64,000 nucleotides of DNA from CANKHA01 sp963731585 (GTDB lineage: Bacteria > Pseudomonadota > Alphaproteobacteria > Rhizobiales > Xanthobacteraceae), in the NCBI GenBank assembly GCA_963731585.1, contig CAVSWC010000003.1, forward strand, positions 806,001 to 870,000. Reading direction: 5' to 3'. Of this stretch, positions 36,552 through 45,479 are shown in pieces (the stretch's first letter is position 1; each line of letters begins with the position of its first letter). A program made the position numbers and the translations under genes. The notes under the pieces were generated by a model, which saw only the letters and a program-made list of their open reading frames with translations, made no database searches and was not told the DNA's origin.

Positions 36552-37325
36552 TCAAAGCCTGTCGCGGCCAGGAACAAAATGCTTCGCGCTAACCGGGGCC
36601 GTATCCTTTAGAATTTTCAACGCTTGCGCAGCATCAATGCGTCCATCATACAGCGCGCGGCCAGCAATAATGCCCTCAAGGTTTTGGTGGCCTCGCAATG
36701 CAGCGCTTTTGATTTCTTCGGCATTCGACAGTCCGCCGCTGGCGATCACCGGAATTTTCGCGTGATCGGCAAGCTCATAAGTTGCGTCCCAATTGATGCC
36801 GGCCAAAACCCCGTCTCGCGAAATATCCGTATAGACGATGGCAGTAACGCCTGCATCGGCAAAGCGATCCGCCATTTCAAAAGCGGTCAGCTCCGATTGT
36901 TTGGCCCAGCCTTCTACCGCAACCATGCGGTCTCTCGCATCGACGCCGACCGCAATTTTGCCCGGGTATCTCTTCGCCGCCGCCTTGACGAAATCCGGGT
37001 CGCGCACCGCCGCGGTGCCGATGATGACGCGGCTCACGCCTTTGCCGAGCCAGCCTTCCACCGTCGCCATGTCGCGCACGCCGCCGCCGAGCTGCAGCGG
37101 AATCTTGATGGCGCGCAAAATCGCGTCCACCGCCTGCGCATTCACCGGCTTGCCGGCGAAGGCGCCGTCGAGATCGACCACATGCAAATATTGAAAACCC
37201 TGCTGCTCGAAAGCGCGCGCCTGCGCCGCCGGATCGCGATTGAAGATTGTCGCGCGCGCCATATCGCCCTGCTGCAATCGCACGCAGGCGCCTTCCTTCA
37301 GGTCGATGGCAGGAAACAAGATCAT
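36552..37325 (-). CDS. hisA: ProFAR isomerase (phosphoribosylformimino-AICAR ribotide isomerase)
   Basis: HisA isomerises ProFAR to PRFAR, an Amadori rearrangement, in a (beta-alpha)8 barrel. The 257 residues begin MILFPAIDLKEGACVRLQQG with the catalytic Asp and contain LQLGGGVRDMATVEGWLGKG, AIVYTDISRDGVLAGINWDA (second Asp) and PVIASGGLSNAEEIKSAALR. The 3' part of the gene (36552 to about 36990) has only about 50-55% GC by hand count of three lines, against about 67% near 37021, with unusual codons such as TTA-type and AAT. It is intact, so a recombined or untypical segment is possible. Confidence 0.97.
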   Translation of the reverse strand: MILFPAIDLKEGACVRLQQGDMARATIFNRDPAAQARAFEQQGFQYLHVVDLDGAFAGKPVNAQAVDAILRAIKIPLQLGGGVRDMATVEGWLGKGVSRVIIGTAAVRDPDFVKAAAKRYPGKIAVGVDARDRMVAVEGWAKQSELTAFEMADRFADAGVTAIVYTDISRDGVLAGINWDATYELADHAKIPVIASGGLSNAEEIKSAALRGHQNLEGIIAGRALYDGRIDAAQALKILKDTAPVSAKHFVPGRDRL

Positions 37326-37443
37326 TCGTACACCGAGGCAATGCGGTGCGAACTCCCCTCCCCCGCGCCGCGCAGCGAGTCGGGGAGGGGTCGGGGGTGG
37401 GGGGATCGTGTAGGACAGAAAGGCCCCCCACCCCGAGCGACAC

Positions 37444-37510
37444 CGACCTCGGGCTTGCCCGAGTTCGGCAATTAAATTCGCGCAAGTCGTATAAATGCGA
37501 CTAGCGTGCG
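37444..37510. repeat. Double-hairpin intergenic repeat, copy 1 (degenerate)
   Basis: Two hairpins in tandem: GACCTCGGGCTTGCCCGAGTTC, shown here only by its arms CCTCGGGC/GCCCGAG, and CGCAAGTCGTATAAATGCGACT. They are joined by GGCAATTAAATTCG. Copy 2 at 38865-38928 has the same order and loops. The flanking gap (37326-37572) also carries CCCTCCCC-type palindromes. Confidence 0.7.
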
Positions 37511-37572
37511 TCGACCCTCCCCGCCGCTTGCGGGGGGAGGGAGAAAGGCGGCCATCTCCGAGTGCGAACCCA

Positions 37573-38223
37573 TCACGGCTTCCACTTCAGGAAATTGGCG
37601 ATCAAAGCCAGTCCGAGCCGCTGGCTCTTTTCCGGATGAAATTGCGTGCCGACCATATTGTCGCGACCGACCACCGCGGTGATCGGACCGCCATAATCGG
37701 TCTCCGCCAGAAGGTCGCCGGGGTCTTTCGGCTTCAGCTGATAGGAATGCACGAAATAAGCATGCGCGCCCTGCGGCCCGAGCGCGATGCCGTCGAACAG
37801 CGGATGCGCCTTGCGCGGCTCAAGCGTGTTCCAGCCCATGTGCGGGATCTTCAGGCTCGCGTCGGCGGGCGCGATCTTGTCCACCTCGCCCGCGATCCAG
37901 CCCAAGCCCTCGGTCACTTCATATTCGCGGCCGCGCTGCGCCATGAGTTGCATGCCGACGCAGATGCCGAAGAACGGCTTGCGCTCGACGCGCACGCTTT
38001 CTTCCAGCGCTTCCAGCATGCCCGGCACGGCATCAAGTCCGCGCCGGCAATCGGCGAAAGCGCCGACGCCGGGAAGCACGATGCGCGCCGCCCGGCGCAC
38101 CGCATCCGGATCGCTGGTCACGACGATCGATTGATCGGGCGCCGCCTCGCGCGCGGCGCGCTCAAATGCCTTCGCGGCCGAGTGCAGATTGCCCGACCCA
38201 TAATCGACGATGGCAACGCTCAC
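37573..38223 (-). CDS. hisH: Imidazole glycerol phosphate synthase, glutaminase subunit
   Basis: HisH hydrolyses glutamine and channels ammonia to HisF. The 216-aa class-I amidotransferase has MSVAIVDYGSGNLHSAAKAF, the oxyanion and nucleophile region PFFGICVGMQLMAQRGREYE with catalytic Cys, and the His/Glu dyad in VGTQFHPEKSQRLGLALIAN. Its start overlaps the DUF2628 gene stop by four bases. A repeat-filled 247-bp gap separates it from hisA. Confidence 0.97.
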   Translation of the reverse strand: MSVAIVDYGSGNLHSAAKAFERAAREAAPDQSIVVTSDPDAVRRAARIVLPGVGAFADCRRGLDAVPGMLEALEESVRVERKPFFGICVGMQLMAQRGREYEVTEGLGWIAGEVDKIAPADASLKIPHMGWNTLEPRKAHPLFDGIALGPQGAHAYFVHSYQLKPKDPGDLLAETDYGGPITAVVGRDNMVGTQFHPEKSQRLGLALIANFLKWKP

Positions 38224-38711
38224 CGCGGCGCTCCCGGGTGCGGAAACAGCCCGATGATCTGCCCGTCGCCGGGCCGCGGATAGCTGCCCGGCGATGGCGC
38301 CGCCGGCGTTGGCGGGATCGGCGGCAGCTGCGGCGTCCAGGCGGCGAAGAATCGCCGCTCCGCGGTTTCCATATCCTCGCCCACGACGACGCCGAGATTT
38401 TTCCAGCCGCGCCGGCTCAAGGTCCAGCGGCGCAGCGTGCCCGCCTCAAATCCGGTCAGCAGCGCCAACAGGAACCAGACGACAAATGTCACAATATCGG
38501 AGGCGTCGAGCGCCCACAGACCGATTTGCAGGACGATCGAAACCGCGACATAGAGCAGCGTCACCAGCCAGAGCCGGCGCCAGAGCATCCACAGCGGACC
38601 CAGCAGAAAGGCCCAAAAATAAAACCCGTCGCGCACGAAGGCGAAGCGTTCCGGATCGCCGGGGGCTTCATTCTTCCGCGGCAGCGGTTCATGCACGGTG
38701 TAGACGGCCAT
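38220..38711 (-). CDS. DUF2628 domain membrane protein
   Basis: A 163-aa protein with an N-terminal soluble stretch (MAVYTVHEPLPRKNEAPGDP, then ERFAFVRDGFYFWAFLLGPL). It has two or three membrane helices (WRRLWLVTLLYVAVSIVLQI, DIVTFVVWFLLALLTGFEAG) and a proline-rich cytoplasmic tail. DUF2628 proteins are commonly encoded between hisB and hisH in this order, but the role is unknown. The stop overlaps the hisH ATG, so the two are translationally coupled. Confidence 0.88.
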   Translation of the reverse strand: MAVYTVHEPLPRKNEAPGDPERFAFVRDGFYFWAFLLGPLWMLWRRLWLVTLLYVAVSIVLQIGLWALDASDIVTFVVWFLLALLTGFEAGTLRRWTLSRRGWKNLGVVVGEDMETAERRFFAAWTPQLPPIPPTPAAPSPGSYPRPGDGQIIGLFPHPGAPR

Positions 38712-38864
38712 TGCGTCCTCTTCACCCTCCCCCTTGTGGAGAGGGTCGCTTGCCGAGCAAATAGCGAGGCAAGCGGGGTGGGGGTCAAGTGGTCATTATC
38801 AGCGAGGGCTTCAACCGCTATACCACCTGCTCGCGACCTGCGGCCGCTCGCCGCCCTCCCCATC

Positions 38865-38928
38865 CGATCTCGGGTTTACCCGAGATCGGCAATCATGGTG
38901 CCGTAAGTCGGATAAATCCGACTTGCGT
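38865..38928. repeat. Double-hairpin intergenic repeat, copy 2
   Basis: GATCTCGGG-TTTA-CCCGAGATC is a perfect 9-bp hairpin. It is followed by GGCAATCATGGTGCCG and then CAAGTCGG-type hairpin AAGTCGGATAAATCCGACTT. It matches copy 1 at 37444-37510 and, for the first hairpin, 35669-35694. It lies in the 232-bp gap between hisB and the DUF2628 gene, which also holds CACCCTCCCC...GGGTGGGGG palindromic sequence. Confidence 0.75.
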
Positions 38929-38943
38929 GGGGAGGGAAAGAAG

Positions 38944-39537
38944 TTACCCGCCGAGCGTGCCCTTGGTGGAGGGCACCTCGTCTTTGGCGCGCGGATCGAT
39001 TGCCACCGCGGCCCGCAGCGCCCGCGCCAGGCCTTTGAAACAGGATTCGGCGATGTGGTGATCGTTGGTGCCGTGGAGCGTCTGCGCATGCAGCGTGATC
39101 CCGGCATTCATGGCAAAGGCCTGGAACCACTCCTGCACCAGCTCGGTGTCGAAGCTGCCCACCTTGTCGCGCACGAATTCCGCCTTGAAGACCAGGAAAG
39201 GCCGGCCGGAAATATCGATCGCCACCCGCGTCAGCGCCTCATCCATCGGCACATGGACGTCGGCGTAGCGGGTGATGCCGCGCATGTCGCCGAGCGCCTG
39301 TTTCACCGCCTGGCCGAGCGCGATGCCCACGTCCTCGGTGGTGTGGTGATGGTCGATATGCAGGTCGCCCTTGGCCTTCACCGTGACGTCAATGCGGGAA
39401 TGGCGGGCGAGCAGGTCAAGCATATGGTCGAGGAAGCCGATTCCGGTGGAAACCGTCGCGGCCCCCTGCCCGTCGAGGTCGACCGAGACCTCGACGTCGG
39501 TTTCCTTGGTCTTGCGCTTGATCGATGCGGTTCGCAT
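38944..39537 (-). CDS. hisB: Imidazoleglycerol-phosphate dehydratase
   Basis: HisB dehydrates imidazole glycerol phosphate to imidazole acetol phosphate in a Mn-dependent 24-mer. The 197 aa are the monofunctional length. STGIGFLDHMLDLLARHSRI, GDLHIDHHHTTEDVGIALGQ and the second metal half LHGTNDHHIAESCFKGLARA are all present. The ATG at 39537 is immediately preceded by an inverted repeat. It is the first his gene of this minus-strand group. Confidence 0.97.
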   Translation of the reverse strand: MRTASIKRKTKETDVEVSVDLDGQGAATVSTGIGFLDHMLDLLARHSRIDVTVKAKGDLHIDHHHTTEDVGIALGQAVKQALGDMRGITRYADVHVPMDEALTRVAIDISGRPFLVFKAEFVRDKVGSFDTELVQEWFQAFAMNAGITLHAQTLHGTNDHHIAESCFKGLARALRAAVAIDPRAKDEVPSTKGTLGG

Positions 39538-39563
39538 GGCGACGCCTTTTATCAGGCGTCGCC
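39538..39563 (-). promoter_or_regulatory. Hairpin abutting the hisB start codon
   Basis: GGCGACGCC and GGCGTCGCC form a perfect 9-bp stem with an 8-nt loop. On the minus strand the stem ends directly before the ATG. It could hide the ribosome site of hisB or end the upstream transcript, but it has no T-tract. Confidence 0.5.
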
Positions 39564-39593
39564 CGACTTCGCTACTGCATCGCAAAACGGCGG

Positions 39594-40088
39594 TTAATCC
39601 TCCTTTTCGACCAATCCGGCCGCGAAAGGAGGCGGTGCCGGCAGGATGCTGTCCTTGGCTGGAAAGCGCTGGTCGAGCAGATCGAAAATCACTCCGATTG
39701 CCAGGCCATAGATCAAGTGCAGGACCAGCATCCCGACCGGGGTCACAAGACCGAGCCGCCAGCCGAACAGGCCGCCGCCGATGACCGGCATGAAGACCAG
39801 CATCATCATCACCCAGGCGATGACGCCGAACATCAGACCCTTTTGCCAGCGCGGCCACTTCTCATCCGTGGTGGCCTCGAAGGCGGAGAATATCGGGCCC
39901 CATAACAGGGCGCCGACAATGAAATGGTCGACCCAGGCGGCGACGCGTTGGATGGAGCCCAGCTGATCGATCAGGCCGACGATATCGAGCTGCGGCAGGA
40001 TGCCGAGGGCGTTAAACAACATAATGACCACGGACAGAATGACCGTTGCGAAAAAGCCGGCGATCACTCCTTTCCAGCTATTCGGCAT
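39594..40088 (-). CDS. Four-helix membrane protein, DUF6789-like
   Basis: A 164-aa integral membrane protein with four clear hydrophobic segments: VIAGFFATVILSVVIMLFNA, HFIVGALLWGPIFSAFEA, GLMFGVIAWVMMMLVFMPVI and GMLVLHLIYGLAIGVIFDLL. GVIAGFFATVILS near the start and the charged C-terminus fit the uncharacterised DUF6789/YagU-like group, from memory. It is upstream of hisB on the same strand and divergent from hslV by 124 bp. No function can be proposed. Confidence 0.65.
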   Translation of the reverse strand: MPNSWKGVIAGFFATVILSVVIMLFNALGILPQLDIVGLIDQLGSIQRVAAWVDHFIVGALLWGPIFSAFEATTDEKWPRWQKGLMFGVIAWVMMMLVFMPVIGGGLFGWRLGLVTPVGMLVLHLIYGLAIGVIFDLLDQRFPAKDSILPAPPPFAAGLVEKED

Positions 40089-40212
40089 GATTTTTCTCCC
40101 TAGACTTTTTATGGGCTAGACGCTGCCACCGAATGCGGGCCGATGGAATTGCGTCTCGTTGTCCCAGTCCATACATGACCTCCAAACATGACCTGCAATG
40201 AGGGTTTAAGCA

Positions 40213-40764
40213 ATGCAGTCCGATCAGGCTTCCTGGCATGGCACGACGATTCTGACCGTACGCAAGGGCGGATCGGTTGCGATCGGCGGCGACGGCCAGG
40301 TTTCGATCGGCCAGACCATCGTCAAGGCGAATGCCAAAAAGGTGCGCAGACTCGGCAAAGGCGACGTCATCGGCGGCTTTGCCGGCGCCACCGCCGACGC
40401 CTTCACGCTGTTTGAGCGGCTGGAGGCCAAGCTCGATCAATATCCCGGCCAGCTCACCCGCGCGGCCGTTGAACTCGCCAAGGATTGGCGCACCGACCGC
40501 TACCTGCGCCGGCTGGAGGCGATGATGATCGTCGCCGACCAGGAGGTATCGCTGGTGATCACCGGCGCCGGTGACGTGCTGGAGCCGGAAGCGGGAACCG
40601 CAGGCATCGGCTCGGGCGGCAATTTTGCGCTGGCCTCGGCGCGCGCGCTGCTGGATGGGCCGCTCGATGCGGAAAGCATCGTGCGCCGCTCGCTCGACAT
40701 TGCCGCCGACATCTGCGTCTTTACCAACCGCAACGTGACGGTCGAGACGTTGAAGACCGGCTGA
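40213..40764 (+). CDS. hslV: ATP-dependent protease HslV (ClpQ), peptidase subunit
   Basis: Proteasome-related threonine protease that pairs with the HslU ATPase. Of the 183 residues, the mature enzyme would start at the Thr in HGTTILTVRKGGSVAIGGDG after removal of a short N-terminal piece. GDGQVSIGQTIVKANAKKVR, GFAGATADAFTLFERLEAKL and GSGGNFALASARALLDG are conserved. The order hslV-GNAT-hslU with tight spacing is typical of this order of bacteria. I looked for a sigma-32 promoter in the 124-bp gap and found no good match. Confidence 0.97.
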   Translation: MQSDQASWHGTTILTVRKGGSVAIGGDGQVSIGQTIVKANAKKVRRLGKGDVIGGFAGATADAFTLFERLEAKLDQYPGQLTRAAVELAKDWRTDRYLRRLEAMMIVADQEVSLVITGAGDVLEPEAGTAGIGSGGNFALASARALLDGPLDAESIVRRSLDIAADICVFTNRNVTVETLKTG

Positions 40765-40767
40765 TCC

Positions 40768-41259
40768 ATGGCAGCGCCGGTGTATCAGTTTCGTCGCATG
40801 ACGGGAGCGGATTTGCCTCTCGTTCGCGGGTGGCTGGCGATGCCTGAGGTGGTGCAATGGTGGGGCGACCCCGACGAACAATCCGAACTCATCCGGGAGG
40901 ACCTGGAGTCCTTGGCGATGGATCAGTTCATCATTGCCGTCGACGATCGGCCGTTTGCCTATTTGCAATGCTACGACCCGACGGCATGGCCGGAGAATGG
41001 GCTCGGCTCGCATCCGTCCGGAACGCGCGGCATTGACCAGTTCATCGGCGATCCCAATATGATTGGCCACGGCCATGGCTCTGCTTTCATCCGCCAGCTC
41101 ACCGACGGCCTGCTGACTGCGGGGACCCCGCGCGTGCTGACCGACCCCGATCCGGCTAATGCACGCGCGATCCGTGCCTATGAAAAGGCCGGCTTCCGCA
41201 CCGAGGGGGCGGTCGACACGCCCGACGGTCTTTCACTCCTGATGGTACGTGACGCATGA
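40768..41259 (+). CDS. GNAT acetyltransferase, AAC(6')-like
   Basis: A 163-aa GNAT protein similar to aminoglycoside 6'-N-acetyltransferases. It contains FRRMTGADLPLVRGWLAMPE and VVQWWGDPDEQSEL, then PFAYLQCYDPTAWPENGLGS, the acetyl-CoA site MIGHGHGSAFIRQLTDGLL and RVLTDPDPANARAIRAYEKA. In other Hyphomicrobiales a gene of this kind also lies between hslV and hslU, which argues for a housekeeping role rather than acquired drug resistance. It overlaps hslU by four bases. Confidence 0.88.
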   Translation: MAAPVYQFRRMTGADLPLVRGWLAMPEVVQWWGDPDEQSELIREDLESLAMDQFIIAVDDRPFAYLQCYDPTAWPENGLGSHPSGTRGIDQFIGDPNMIGHGHGSAFIRQLTDGLLTAGTPRVLTDPDPANARAIRAYEKAGFRTEGAVDTPDGLSLLMVRDA

Positions 41260-42561
41260 CAGATTTTTCCCCGCGTGAAATCGTTTCCGAACTCGACCGT
41301 TTCATCATCGGCCAAGGCGACGGCAAACGCGCGGTGGCGATCGCGTTGCGCAATCGCTGGCGCCGCCTGCAGCTCGACGAAAAGCTGCGCGACGAAGTGC
41401 TGCCGAAAAATATCCTGATGATCGGGCCGACCGGCGTCGGCAAGACGGAAATTTCCCGGCGGCTGGCGAAGCTCGCGGGCGCGCCCTTCCTCAAGGTCGA
41501 GGCGACCAAATTCACCGAGGTCGGCTATGTCGGCCGCGACGTGGAGCAGATCGTCCGCGACCTGGTCGAAATCAGCATCGGGCTGACGCGCGAGCGCAAG
41601 CGCAAGGACGTGCAGGCGCGCGCGCAACTCGCCGCGGAAGATCGCGTGGTCGATGCTCTGGTGGGCGCGACCGCCAGCCCGGCGACCAAGGACTCCTTTC
41701 GCCGCCGGCTGCGCGCGGGCGACCTCAACGATAAGGAAATCGAGATCGAGGTGCAGTCAGGATCCTGCCGGCATGCCGATGTTCGAGATCCCCGGCATGC
41801 CGGGAGCGCAGATGGGCGCCATCTCGATTGGCGACATCTTCGGGAAGATGGGCGGACGCACCAAGACGCGCCGCGTCACCGTGCAGGAATCGCATGACAT
41901 CCTGATCAACGAGGAATCCGACAAGTTGCTCGACAACGAGCAGCTGGTGCAGGAATCGATCAAGGCGGTGGAGCAGAACGGCATTGTCTTTCTCGATGAG
42001 ATCGACAAGATCGCCGGCCGCGAGGGCCGTGGCGGCGCCGACGTCTCGCGCGAAGGCGTGCAGCGCGATTTGCTGCCGCTGATCGAAGGCACCACGGTTT
42101 CGACCAAGCACGGCCCGGTGAAGACAGACCATATCCTGTTCATCGCCTCGGGCGCGTTCCATTTGTCGAAACCATCGGACCTGTTGCCCGAGCTGCAGGG
42201 GCGGCTACCGATCCGGGTCGAGCTCAAAGCGCTCACACGCGACGATTTCCGCCGCATCCTGACCGAGCCGGAGGCCTCGCTGATCAAGCAATACGTGGCG
42301 CTGATGGCCACCGAAGGCGTCACGCTGGAATTTTCCGGCGATGCGATCGACGCCATTGCTGACGTCGCCGTCGGGGTCAATTCCAGCGTGGAGAATATCG
42401 GCGCGCGGCGTTTGCAGACGGTGATGGAACGCGTGCTCGACGAGATCTCTTTCGCCGCGCCGGACCGCGCCGGTGAAACCTTGAAGATCGACGCCGCCTA
42501 TGTGCAGCAGCACGTCGGTGATCTCGCCAGGAACACCGACTTGAGCCGGTTTATTCTGTGA
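41256..42561 (+). CDS. hslU: ATP-dependent protease HslU (ClpY), ATPase subunit (one indel)
   Basis: AAA+ unfoldase of HslUV, about 434 aa. N-terminal FSPREIVSELDRFIIGQGDG, Walker A ILMIGPTGVGKTEISRRLAK and the pore motif FTEVGYVGRDVEQIVRDL precede the I domain. An extra G near 41760 breaks the frame. It continues DPAGMPMFEIPGMPGAQMGA, Walker B QNGIVFLDEIDKIAGREG, sensor 1 in ILFIASGAFHLSKPSDLLPE and the C-terminal VGDLARNTDLSRFIL that docks into HslV. The last residues match the family, so a base-call error is likely. Confidence 0.95.
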
Positions 42562-42690
42562 GGCGCTGCTTCTTCGTCCTTGCCGGGAGCTGCGATGCGC
42601 GGCAACGCGGGTGGGAATCATCTTCAAAGTTGACCCCCTGGACCTGCCCTTTCAGGGGAGGGAATCAAAAGCCCGGCGGTGACGATGTTG

Positions 42691-43223
42691 CTAGCGCGAA
42701 CGCCGCATACGCAGGTAAAGCGCGCCTTCGCCGCCGTGGCGCTGGTGCGCTTCGTCATAGCCGACGACCATCGCGCGGAATGGCGGCAGCACCAGCCATA
42801 GCGGCACTTGGCGCTTCAGCACGCCGCCCTGACCGCTGCGGCCCTTGCCGGTGATGACCATCACCAGCCTTGGCACCGCGTGTCTGCGCTGTGTGCAGGA
42901 AGTTCAGCAGCGCATCATGCGCCTCGGCCTGCGTCAGGCCATGCAGATCGAGGCGGCCGTCGATCGGGTCGCGCCCGCGCGCGACGCGCTGCTTGGCGCG
43001 GCGGCCGAGCGGCGCCAGCACGGGCGGGGATTCGATTTTCGGCTTGGGCGCCTGCGGTTTGGCGGGAGGCGGCGGCTGCGTCCGGGGGGCGGGAGGAGCC
43101 CCTGCATCGCTTGCGGCCTCGCATCTCTGTAGCGATCGGGCGCAAGGGCTGAATGCCGCGCGTGATCTCGCGCCATAGCACCCGTTCACCGTCGCTCAGC
43201 CGCCTGCCGCGCGATCCGCTCAT
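42691..43223 (-). CDS. Smr/MutS2 C-terminal domain protein (two indels)
   Basis: A small protein of about 176 aa. The N-terminal conserved block of alphaproteobacterial Smr proteins reads RRLSDGERVLWREITRGIQP. A proline-rich linker (PPPPAKPQAPKPKIESPPVL) follows in another frame. The Smr domain reads DGRLDLHGLTQAEAHDALLN, with the LDLHG motif, and, after a second break near 42885, LVMVITGKGRSGQGGVLKRQ with the TGKG motif. The C-terminus is HGGEGALYLRMRRSR. Smr domains are nucleases or nucleic-acid binding modules. The start overlaps the mltA stop (ATGA). Confidence 0.85.
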
Positions 43224-44537
43224 CGGCTGGCTTCGATCCTCGGCCGCGGACGCGGCAAGGGCGTCGTCTGGGAATCGGTCAGAATGAATTCCGGTCGCGG
43301 CGGCGGCAGCGGCACGTTGCCGGCAGCGGCGGTGAAATCGAGCTCACGCGGGAGCAGGATCGCAAAGCGTCCCGGATGCCGGATGCGGCCCGCGACCTGC
43401 CCGGCTTCCTGGCCCGCTCCGAAGTAAAGGTCCGCGCGCGCCGGTCCCACGATGGCCGAGCCGGTGTCCTGCCCCACCATGAGACGGCGGAATTGGCTCT
43501 TCGCCTGAATGCTGTCGATCGGCAGTTCTGCCTCGATGAAGAAAGGCGTGCCGTAAACGTGCAGCGCCTTGTCCACCGCGATCGAGCGGCCGGGCGTCAG
43601 CGACACGCCTTGCGCACCTTTCGGCTCTTCCACCGCCGACAGCGGGACCTCGCGGAAGAAGACATAAGAGCGGTTCTTGCCGCGGATTTCCTTGGCGTCG
43701 TCCGGATTCTCCTCCATCCATTTGCGGATGCGGTCCATGGACATTTCTTCGCGCGGGATGGCGCCGTTTTCGATCAGGAAGCGCCCGACCGGTGAATAAG
43801 GATGTCCGTTATGGGCAGCGTAATTGACCCGCACGATCCCGCCATCCGGCATCCGTACCCGCGCCGAGCCCTGGATCTGGATGAAGAGAAGATCGATCGG
43901 ATCCTTAAGCCAGCCAATCTCAAGATTGCGTCCCGTCAGCACGCCCTCTTCGATCTCGCCGCGGTCGTAATAGGGCACGATTTTCTTCCGCCCGAATTTG
44001 CGGCCGACCGTGACCTTTGTTCGGGAAACCATCGGTGATGCGCCGCCGCCCGCCGGGAATGAGGTTGGAGGGCTTGCGATAAAGCGGCACCTGGAATTCC
44101 TCGCTCCAGGTGCGCGAGCCTTCCACGATCGGTTCGTAATAGCCGGTGAGAAAACCGGCGGCCTCGCCCAAAGTAGCGATCCGCATGGGGCGAAAATTCA
44201 TCTCGAAGAAGGCACGCGCTTGCTCCCTGTCGGAGGCGGTATATGTCCGCGCGCGGCGGCAGATATCTTGCAAGGCGCTGAACATGGGCCCGGCTTCGCG
44301 CCCCGGCGAGGTGCGCGGCAGGATCGCCTTGCAGCTGTCCATGAAGGTCTTGAAGGCCGCCATGTGATCGTCTTCGGCCCAGCCGCCGAGATCGGACCAG
44401 GCCAGCGGCTCAAGCTGGCTGTTGGGGATTTTGAACGTGGAGACTTGCGCGGCGGCACGCGCCACCCCGCTGGCGCAAACCACCGCCAGCGATGCAAGCA
44501 AGAAGGAAAATGCCGCGAGCCGGATCGCGCGCGCCAT
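43220..44537 (-). CDS. mltA: Membrane-bound lytic murein transglycosylase A (one indel)
   Basis: MltA cleaves peptidoglycan glycosidic bonds and forms 1,6-anhydromuramic ends in the periplasm. About 438 aa follow the ATG at 44537, with signal peptide LAAFSFLLASLAVVCASGVA. FFEMNFRPMRIATLGEAAGF, LTGYYEPIVEGSRTWSEEF and LYRKPSNLIPGGRRRI precede an extra A near 44016-44018. The 3D-fold and catalytic part then reads VPYYDRGEIEEGVLTGRNLE, LFIQIQGSARVRMPDGGIVR (QGSG-like) and MVGQDTGSAIVGPARADLYF (catalytic Asp region). The signal sequence ends in ARA rather than a clear lipobox. Confidence 0.93.
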
Positions 44538-45245
44538 CACTGCCCCGCTTCGGTCGCGATCAGCTTCCAATTGGGGTCGCGCGAGGAGATGTCGCGCGCG
44601 AAGGTCCACACGTCGGTGACTTCGGTGACCTTTTCAGCATTGCCGTCGATCACAGTGCCGGCTTTATCCCGCGTGACCGAGATAAGCTGCGAGACAAAGC
44701 GCACGGTGATTTGCGCCGACTTGCCGCGCATCTCGGCACCGACGATTTCGGCGATGTCGATGGAGACGAAGCGGGTCTGCGCCTTCTCGCCGCGCTTTTC
44801 GCGTTCGGTGATCGCGGTGTCGAAGCCTTCATAGACGTCGCGCGACAGCAAATTCTTCAGCGTGCGGCGGTCGCCTTCCGCATAGGCGGTGACCACCATT
44901 TCATAGGCCGCGCGCGCGCCGGCGACGAAATGCTTGGGATCGAATTCGGGATCCGAGGCGGCGATGGCATCAAGGCCGGTGGCGATCGGGGAGCCGGTTT
45001 CCGCGATCCCCTTCCAGCGGTCGGCGGAAGCCGGCTCGGCATTCACGACCGGCTCGGCGGCACGGCCCGGCAGGCTCGACCACATTATCCTTGGCGGCAT
45101 CCTTGGCGGCGCCACGCAGCGGATCGCGCGAGAACGGATCATAGGGCGGCCGTTCCCGGCCGGTGCGCTGGCCTAAAACACTGCGCAGCCGCAGGAAGAT
45201 AAAAACTGCGACGGCCAGGAACACGATGGTGTAAATGTCGAACAC
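44537..45245 (-). CDS. Tim44/TimA domain protein (one indel)
   Basis: A membrane-anchored Tim44-like protein of about 235 aa; the family in alphaproteobacteria is related to the mitochondrial import motor anchor. The GTG at 45245 gives an N-terminal helix FDIYTIVFLAVAVFIFLRLR that fits the conserved start. After an extra C near 45073 the frame continues LPGRAAEPVVNAEPASADRW. The Tim44 core is FDPKHFVAGARAAYEMVVTA and YAEGDRRTLKNLLSRDVYEG, and the end is VWTFARDISSRDPNWKLIAT. The stop overlaps the mltA start (TGATG). Confidence 0.88.
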
Positions 45246-45479
45246 GTCTCGCAAAAACTCCGCAGCCGTGGCGACGGGACAAACGATTGGCCGGTAGCAG
45301 GCTTGCCCCCGGTCGGGCCCTGTTACGGGCTATGTAGGCACCGCGAGCCGGCCGAACTAGGCCCTGCGCCCATTTGGCGTCGTAAATAAGGTGAGCGCCA
45401 GAAGGACATTAGACGATCCGCGACGGCGCGCCAACAGAGCCTTATCCGACAGAGCCTTATGCGGAGTGGATTGGCAATA

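Noticed and set aside
40768..41259. Acquired aminoglycoside-resistance gene
   Set aside because: The GNAT gene overlaps hslU and, as far as I recall, is conserved between hslV and hslU in related bacteria, with no mobile element around it.
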